From: an uncultured Christensenellaceae bacterium
GTDB taxonomy: Bacteria > Bacillota > Clostridia > Christensenellales > Borkfalkiaceae
Length of the DNA: 64,000 nucleotides
Assembly (NCBI GenBank): GCA_910589015.1
Contig: CAJUSA010000002.1
Coordinates: forward strand, 149,019 to 213,018
Reading direction: 5' to 3'
Position numbers and translations under genes: made by a program. Below the pieces are notes generated by a model. It saw only the letters and a program-made list of their open reading frames with translations. It had not been told where the DNA came from and searched no databases. Shown piece after piece: positions 58,641-64,000 of this stretch. Numbering within the stretch: the first letter of the stretch is position 1; every line of letters starts with the position of its first letter.

Positions 58641-59629
58641 AACGCTTCCTCCTTTTTATTCCGCCAGCGTAACAGCAGGAACGACGGAATAAAGGTAATA
58701 ATAAACATAAACCAACTCATAACCGCCGCAGTCGGCATACGCGCCGACTTTACGCCTTCGAGATAGATATAATACATGGCGGTAAGTCCCATATCGTTCC
58801 GCCCTGCAACCTGATCCCAGTTAATGGGCGCCATGATCGTCGCTTCGCCGAAGATCCCCATCCCCGCCGTAACGCCCGCCATGGCAAGATAGAGCGTAGT
58901 AGGCGCAATTCCGGGAAGCGTTACGTGTACAAAACGCTGAAAGCCGTTTGCCCCGTCAAGTTGCGCCGCCTCGTGAAGCGCAGGATTTACCGCTTTGAAC
59001 GCTGCAATATACATAACGATACCGTATCCCGGCGCGCGCCAGACGATTGAAACGAAGATCGCCCAGGTAAGCGTTGCGGGATTGTCAGGATTATCCAGCC
59101 AGTTGATATTCGTACCGAGAATACTGTTGAGAACTCCCCCGCGCGTGATTCCGTCTGCTTGCAGACTTCCGTCGAAAATCCACATCCACATGACCGAAAT
59201 GGCGATCGTAGAACAGATATACGGTACGAAATAAATGATCTGAAAAATTTTCGAACCTTTTACGTCGCGAGACAAAAGCGCCGCCATTACAAGAGCGATG
59301 AACAGCGATACGAACTGAGTCGCCAGCAGCCAAAGCGTGATCCCGATCGAATGCCAGAATCTTCCGTCCGTAAAAACTGCGGAAAAATTCGCGAAGTTGT
59401 TCCATTTCAGCGAGTCGAGATCGAAACGGTCCATATCGGCAAACTGAATGATGAAGGAAATGACAACGGGAAAGCCGCTGAAAATCAGATAGCCGACAAG
59501 CGGGATCAGCAGAATAATCAAACCGACAATGCTTTCCTTCGTCCACTTTGTCTTTTTACGCGGCGGCTTTCGGGTCTCGCTCCGCCCCTCAGCCGATACC
59601 GCCGTTATGATTTCTTCCCTCGTTTCCAT
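58637..59629 (-). CDS. Sugar ABC transporter permease, MalF type
   Basis: 330 residues. A ~35-residue charged cytoplasmic N-terminus precedes six membrane helices. The EAA loop is HEAAQLDGANGFQRFVHVTLPG. It starts one base after the binding-protein stop. Probably forms a heterodimer with the MalG-type partner. Confidence 0.93.
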   Translation of the reverse strand: METREEIITAVSAEGRSETRKPPRKKTKWTKESIVGLIILLIPLVGYLIFSGFPVVISFIIQFADMDRFDLDSLKWNNFANFSAVFTDGRFWHSIGITLWLLATQFVSLFIALVMAALLSRDVKGSKIFQIIYFVPYICSTIAISVMWMWIFDGSLQADGITRGGVLNSILGTNINWLDNPDNPATLTWAIFVSIVWRAPGYGIVMYIAAFKAVNPALHEAAQLDGANGFQRFVHVTLPGIAPTTLYLAMAGVTAGMGIFGEATIMAPINWDQVAGRNDMGLTAMYYIYLEGVKSARMPTAAVMSWFMFIITFIPSFLLLRWRNKKEEAL

Positions 59630-59630
59630 T

Positions 59631-61415
59631 TTAATATCTTCCCTTTATCACGATCTTCATGCCGTTGATTGCCGTTTCTGCCGCCGACTTTTTATTTGTG
59701 AAGAAGTCTGCAAACGCCATGTTCCCGAAACGAACTTCGTCATTAAAATCACCCGACCAATCTTTGACCCAATTGCCGTTCTGGAAGTAAGCCCAGTCGC
59801 CGATGTCGCCGCCGACCGCAGTCAAAGAACGCGCGTACAAATTGATATCGGTGCGCGTTTTCAGATAATCGTCGGAAAAAGACACGCTCGTCTGATTGGG
59901 CACAACGCCCGTTTGCGCTAATATCTTCTGTCCGTCGGGTCCCGCCGCCCAGCGAATAAACTTCCAGCTCGCTTCGTACATTTCGGAGTTGGAATTTTTG
60001 GGAATTACAAGCGTCTGCGCCTTCGAACATGCGGCAATCTTGCCCTTTACAGGCGTACCGCTTTCGGTGTCGTCGGCAGTTTTGAGCGCGCCCGTATAAC
60101 CGTCTTTCCCGATGACTTTCAAATATTCGTTCCCAAACGTTTCTGCGCCGTCATAATAAACGCTTCCGCCCACGTACTCACGGTACTGCTGGCAAGGCGC
60201 GATATCATAGTTCCCGCGCATATTTCTATCCAATACTGCAAGCGTGACGTCGCCGAGCGTTGCCATCGCCACCAGCTCCGAAGTAAACGCAGTGGTCCGG
60301 TCCGCAGAATCGGGATAAGAAATACCCTAGCCGGGTACGCCGTCGTCGTAAGATTTACCTTCCGGTATAGGAAAACGGTTGATTTCCGCAATCGCTTCAT
60401 AAGTAGAAGGCAATGCCGTAAGACCATCCGTCGAAGTAAGCTTTACTTTGTCTTCGTAGCACACCGTTTCACCCGCTGCATAGTGAACACTATTGATTGT
60501 AACGCCATCTTTATCAGTTACAAGGTAGTTCGGCGTCGTGTCGCCGAGCGTGAACTCGTACTTTTCACCGTTGTATCCTACGCAATCGCCGCCGACCGAC
60601 CAGGCATAATTGAACCACCATTCGGATACGTAACCGTAAGCCGTGGGCGAAGTCGGATTATATCCCGTTCCGTTTTCCTTCGTCTTTGTAAAACATTTTG
60701 CGAGATAGCGCATTTCTTCCCAGTTCATGGGAATGCGGTTGTTGAACACCTTATAAACCGTTTCGCCCGCAAGATTCGTTGACGAAACCGCCCCGTCGAA
60801 AGGCGAATTCAGATATTCCGCATAGCCGTGCGGCTGTAAGGAAGGATACTGCGTTTGCAAATTTTCTTTTTCGCAGGAAACGATATTGATTTTATAATCG
60901 TTAAACGCTCTTTTGTTGTATAAAACGACAAACGGCGTAGAACCGAAAGGGAGTCCAACGAGCTGTTGCCCTTCACCCGCATATGAAATTCCGCCCGCGT
61001 TACGCGTGAAACGGTTACGGTTTGCAAGACCTGCGGGAACGTCGTTCTCGTTATAGAACTCTTTATCGTTTTCGTAATATTCCGTCAAATCGGTATACAG
61101 ACCGTCGACGGCAAAATCCTTGAATACCGTCTCGTCGATCGTCATGACGTTCGGGGAATCTTTGGTAAGATACGGACGCGCACCCGTGCTGATTCCGCCC
61201 GTCAATTCGGGACGGACGTACACGCCGTCGATTTTTCCCTGCCCCTCGTTGTAAGTACGGGCAAGCTCTTCGTAGTACTTGTTTGCCGTGATCGTGGCGT
61301 CATACCAGAACGAAATTTCCGTCGTACCCTCCGGTACGTCGTCTCCGCACGCGGCAAGCGGCAAAAGCATACACGCGCCAAGTGCAAGAGCGGCAAGTTT
61401 CAGTGATTTTTTCAT
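59631..61415 (-). pseudogene. Sugar-binding lipoprotein interrupted by one in-frame TAG
   Basis: Lipobox LAAC (Cys23) and a type I solute-binding fold (TEISFWYDATITANKYYEELARTYNE, PNVMTIDETVFKDFAVDGLYTDLTEYY). Codon 363 is TAG (60327-60329, between ..GVPG and GISYP..); the frame then continues unbroken for 231 codons (ending KIVIKGRY) with typical binding-protein sequence such as ASWKFIRWAAGPDGQKIL. No frameshift. A single change of a sense codon, for example tyrosine TAC, explains it. Alternatives are a sequencing error, strain polymorphism or stop read-through. GGAAGGA precedes the ATG, and all neighbours are intact. Confidence 0.85.
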
Positions 61416-61464
61416 GACTTTTCCTTCCTTATACTATTTATTTCCCGAATCCCAATGAGTCGCC

Positions 61465-62340
61465 TCAACAGAAATCAAGATTTTTTTCCTTTAACCATTG
61501 ATAGGGATCTTCGCAAACCTGCGCCTTTTGATATTCGCGCGGACTCATCCCCTTCCATTTCGTAAACATTCTCGTAAAATATGCTTCATCTTCGATCCCC
61601 ACCATTTGGGAAACGGCTTTAATCCCTACAGAAGATTCCGACAATATCACGCACGCGGTGGATATGCGAAAACGGTTGATATAATTGACGGGAGTCATGT
61701 CCGCAAAATCGTTAAACATCGTAATAAGCTGCTTTTTGGTAACGTTCATTTTTTCAGCGATTTCGTCGAGCGTAAAATTCATGCGGTAATTATTATTGAT
61801 AAAGATGAGAATATCCCGAAAGACTTTGAACCGCGCCGATTTTACGGTAAACCTTTTTTCATATTGATTACAATATTGGATCAGGTTCTGAAACAATAAG
61901 AGCGTATACCCCATACAACTGAGCGAATTCAATGAGCTGCCGTCGTACTCTTCCGCAAGCGACCGAAAAAGATTGTAAATATTATTGGCATTATCACCTA
62001 AATAAATATAGGGTTTTTCTCTTGAAAACCCGCAAGCGGCAAGCACGTTTTCCACGCCTTCACCAATGAAATCGATCCAGTAATAAGCCCAAGGCGCCAT
62101 CGGATCGGGAAAGTATTCGTGTTCCTCATTTTCGTAAAGCAAAAACATATTGCCTTTCGTCAGGCTAATTTCTTTCCCGTTTTTAATCAACGTGCCGTAG
62201 CCGTAAAAAATGCAGTGCAAAGAGTACTTTCTCGCTTTCCGTTTTTCATGTAACTTTCGGGGCAGACAATGCTCCTGCCCTACCCGCGATATTTCCAATT
62301 CGCATTTGTTATCATTAAAATCGAACGTTAACTTACTCAC
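61465..62340 (-). CDS. AraC-family regulator
   Basis: 291 residues. The N-terminal ~150 form a cupin-type sugar-sensing domain (YSLHCIFYGYGTLIKNGKEISLTKGNMFLLYENEEHEY). The C-terminal ~100 hold two helix-turn-helix motifs (LDEIAEKMNVTKKQLITMFND; AVSQMVGIEDEAYFTRMFTKWKGMSPREYQK). The start is a GTG with ACGGAGG 5 bases upstream. It lies 49 bases before the binding-lipoprotein gene on the same strand and is presumably the activator of the large operon. A cluster of palindromes lies directly upstream. Confidence 0.92.
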   Translation of the reverse strand: MSKLTFDFNDNKCELEISRVGQEHCLPRKLHEKRKARKYSLHCIFYGYGTLIKNGKEISLTKGNMFLLYENEEHEYFPDPMAPWAYYWIDFIGEGVENVLAACGFSREKPYIYLGDNANNIYNLFRSLAEEYDGSSLNSLSCMGYTLLLFQNLIQYCNQYEKRFTVKSARFKVFRDILIFINNNYRMNFTLDEIAEKMNVTKKQLITMFNDFADMTPVNYINRFRISTACVILSESSVGIKAVSQMVGIEDEAYFTRMFTKWKGMSPREYQKAQVCEDPYQWLKEKNLDFC

Positions 62341-62363
62341 AATATCCTCCGTTAAAGATATTT

Positions 62364-62439
62364 CATTCGGTATAATATACCGAATGCGGGCTATAGCCCG
62401 CGCGATTTTATAATACGATAACTAACCGTATTATAAAAT
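62364..62439. promoter_or_regulatory. Three consecutive inverted repeats upstream of araC
   Basis: (1) CATTCGGTAT/ATACCGAATG, 3-base centre (62364-62386). (2) GCGGGCTATAGCCCGC, perfect 16 bp (62386-62401). (3) ATTTTATAATACG/CGTATTATAAAAT, 9-base centre (62405-62439). The first two share a base. They begin 24 bases from the araC start codon and may be operators, RNA stems or a small mobile element. The rest of 62341-62654 shows no gene. Confidence 0.65.
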
Positions 62440-62654
62440 ACAAACATTTCATTGCCAATAGCTTTTGAAAAAAAGGTAAATATAATCCAAGTTTTGAAAA
62501 GCTCATTACAATTATAAATAAAAAAATGCCGTTCCCTTTCGAGAACGACACCCGTCAACATACCATTCCGCAAGGTTACCACACCCAATCTTAAAAATCA
62601 TAGACTTTTTAGATATTGCGAAACAGCATATCACCGACAAGAAGTATGCGTCCC

Positions 62655-63009
62655 ATGATAAATTCTAAAATTAAGCGTGGTAATTTTATTACACAACAAA
62701 ATTTGTTTGACGTTAAGAAAGAATTACGCAAAAGTGAGAAACGTATTTCCGAACTTAACAAATTGATTGAAAGCGCGTTTGAAGAAAAGTAAGCAAGAGC
62801 TTGAAGAAGCCGAGAAAGCCGTAACTGACGTTGACGAATTTATACAGCGAATGAAAAAGCATTTGCACGCCCCGAAACTTACCCGTGAGCCATGTCCGGA
62901 ATTGTTTATAACGGCGTCGAAATGCAAGTTTATCGGCGGCGGTATGCCGCGCTTAATCGAAGACACGCTTTTTGACGAGGCGCAAGAGGAATTGAAAAAT
63001 GCATATTAA
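62655..63009 (+). pseudogene. Serine recombinase C-terminal remnant (plus strand)
   Basis: Two abutting pieces in different frames. The first is MINSKIKRGNFITQQ.. KELRKSEKRISELNKLIESAF, stop at 62790-62792. The second continues KQELEEAEKAVTDVDEFIQRM and HLHAPKLTREPCPEL. The EKRISELNKLI coiled coil and the later VDEFI..LT segment match the C-terminal part of large serine recombinases (DUF4368 type), with the linker between them lost. The catalytic domain is absent. Short downstream coding-like scraps to about 63077 are unassigned. Confidence 0.5.
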
Positions 63010-63152
63010 ACGACGGGTATATAGACCTAATCGCCGCAGAAACCTATCTGTTGATACAAGCCGAACGCAAAGAATGAGTTGCTTTTAAACTTGATTTTCC
63101 CCGATTACCCTAACAGCAACGGCGGCGCGGACGAAAACAGCACAAAAGAAAA

Positions 63153-63174
63153 AGAAACCGAAAACTCGGTTTCT
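63153..63174. terminator. Hairpin between the two recombinase remnants
   Basis: AGAAACCGA (63153-63161), four-base loop, TCGGTTTCT (63166-63174). Its sequence is similar to the terminator at 28882-28913. Weak T-tract on the plus strand; A-rich left flank gives Ts on the minus strand. Confidence 0.6.
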
Positions 63175-63199
63175 CTATCTGGGTGTTCGTATACCCCTG

Positions 63200-63688
63200 T
63201 TATGGTGCACCAAGTGATTTAATATCCGAATTTTTTGTTGCTTCAAGCTCGGAAAAGAATACCGTCTGCGTTCCGTCTTTGAAGTTAAAAGTAATGGTAA
63301 ACTTATCGTCATACAGGTAAATTGAGTTTACGAACCCGTCTATAAGCCGACGTTTACCTTCAAGCGTGGTAATATCAAGGTTTCTAAACCGTTCAATACC
63401 GAATTGTATTTGTTCTTTCGTAAGGAAGGGCTTTTTTATTTTCTCTTGCAAAATGGCAATTTCGATTTCTTTCTTTTTGCTTTCAAGTTGTGCAAGTCTG
63501 TCCTTCGTCGTGTCCGTGATAATGCCTTGCTCGATAGCGTTCATAAGATTTTCTATGCGCTTTTCGGTGTCGGCAAGCTGTCCTTTCAAGTGCGGTATTC
63601 TCGGATTTTCTTCGCCTTGTAAAACGAAAATTCTTTCGGTAAGATATTCAACTAACTTAAAGTATTGTCGTGGTTTAACCGCTATCAC
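63200..63688 (-). pseudogene. Serine recombinase C-terminal remnant (minus strand)
   Basis: 162 codons matching the end of large serine recombinases: a coiled coil (QLADTEKRIENLMNAIEQGI, DRLAQLESKKKEIEIAI), then IERFRNLDITTLEGKRRLIDGFVNSIYLYDD and FNFKDGTQ. The resolvase catalytic domain and the zinc-ribbon part that precede it in intact proteins are missing, and nothing recognisable lies upstream to 64000. It ends SLGAP at a TAA directly next to TGGTGCACCA. It faces the plus-strand remnant tail to tail, so two separate integration relics are implied. Confidence 0.7.
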
Positions 63689-63772
63689 GCCGAATGAATT
63701 ATATATCTACGCCAAGAGTTGGTATGAAAAATTCATGAAGGATCGTTGCTGAAAATTTTACACCATAAATAC

Positions 63773-63807
63773 CAAAAGCTCTCGGACAATTTGTCCGAGA
63801 GCTTTTG
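63773..63807. terminator. Long perfect hairpin, bidirectional terminator-like
   Basis: 17-bp arms CAAAAGCTCTCGGACAA / TTGTCCGAGAGCTTTTG with a one-base centre. Stable, with A/T flanks. Confidence 0.75.
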
Positions 63808-63851
63808 TCGTTGATTAGAAGTTTAACTATTTATTACCGAAATAAAAAGTA

Positions 63852-63892
63852 AATCCGAACCACTCACTTGTAACAAGTAAACAATTCGGATT
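63852..63892. repeat. Nested inverted repeat near the window end
   Basis: AATCCGAA (63852-63859) pairs with TTCGGATT (63885-63892), enclosing an inner ACTTG/CAAGT stem (63866-63878). TGGTGCACCA, a 10-bp palindrome also at 63203-63212, recurs at 63902-63911. No gene is seen in 63689-64000. Confidence 0.5.
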
Positions 63893-64000
63893 ATACTCTT
63901 TTGGTGCACCAGAAACGACAGAGATTGAACCCGAACTATATATTCGTAAACGGGTATGCGGGTTTTATCGCTGAAAGGTAAGGAAAAAGCACAAGGTTGA

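Noticed and set aside
60272..60330. Use of TAG as a sense codon throughout the genome
   Set aside because: gltX ends at TAG right after its normal C-terminus, and no other conserved gene in the window is interrupted by TAG.
63902..63945. Possible tRNA 3' end on the minus strand (TGGTGCACCAG.. GATTGAACC resembles a reversed T-arm plus CCA)
   Set aside because: The T-stem bases do not pair and no anticodon or D-arm can be built around it.
1..64000. CRISPR array, rRNA or tRNA genes, intact prophage or intact insertion sequence
   Set aside because: No spaced direct repeats, no rRNA or tRNA pattern and no complete transposase or phage structural gene were seen; all mobile-element traces are remnants.

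Overview
The window looks like a chromosomal segment of an anaerobic, gut-type low-GC Gram-positive bacterium (Clostridia-like Bacillota; genus not determined). This rests on a T-box leader on thrS, a DUF4364 protein, a TSCPD protein, an iron-sulfur serine dehydratase, a Crh-like HPr, many LxxC lipoproteins, MalF/MalG-type sugar transporters without a local ATPase, and AGGAGG-type ribosome binding sites. Promoters are near-consensus sigma-A type, mostly with 17-bp spacers.

Positions 1-29 kb are mostly housekeeping. A minus-strand run aroK-gltX-thyA-folA (folA is cut by the window edge) faces a plus-strand run of a lipoprotein, a membrane protein, secG, rnr, smpB, metY and metA. Next come thrS with its T-box leader, a YtxC-like gene, a decayed integrase, leuS, a TetR/ABC/FtsX efflux-type operon, a minus-strand operon panT-coaX-hom plus a RimK-like ATP-grasp gene, a Nudix hydrolase, an HPr-like protein, DUF4364 and TSCPD proteins, serine dehydratase, a HAD phosphatase, and a Na/Pi symporter preceded by an unusual leader.

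Positions 28.9-39.9 kb hold the first carbohydrate locus, all on the minus strand: a binding lipoprotein, two permeases, a cytoplasmic ADP-ribosylglycohydrolase-family protein, a secreted lipoprotein of the same family, a large anchored surface protein with glycan-binding-like modules, and ribokinase. A perfect 22-bp LacI/CcpA-type palindrome lies upstream, but the adjacent LacI-family gene is only a C-terminal remnant. The set suggests scavenging of a ribose-containing glycoconjugate. This is the most unusual system in the window, and its substrate is inferred only.

Positions 40-43 kb are an AT-richer accessory patch: a TetR/nitroreductase-like operon, a 27-residue zinc-ribbon peptide, and fused remnants of a plasmid replication gene and a GH2 glycosidase. 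Positions 42.9-62.4 kb are a second, very large minus-strand polysaccharide-utilisation locus: AraC regulator, binding protein, two permeases, GH43, a CBM9-like lipoprotein, a 1080-residue modular surface lipoprotein, two esterase lipoproteins sharing the same N-terminal module, a clan-D glycosidase, GH42 and GH36. The enzymes fit an acetylated arabinose- and galactose-containing plant glycan. Its binding-protein gene carries one in-frame TAG. The right edge (62.4-64 kb) is recombinase debris and palindromes. No tRNA, rRNA or CRISPR array was seen.
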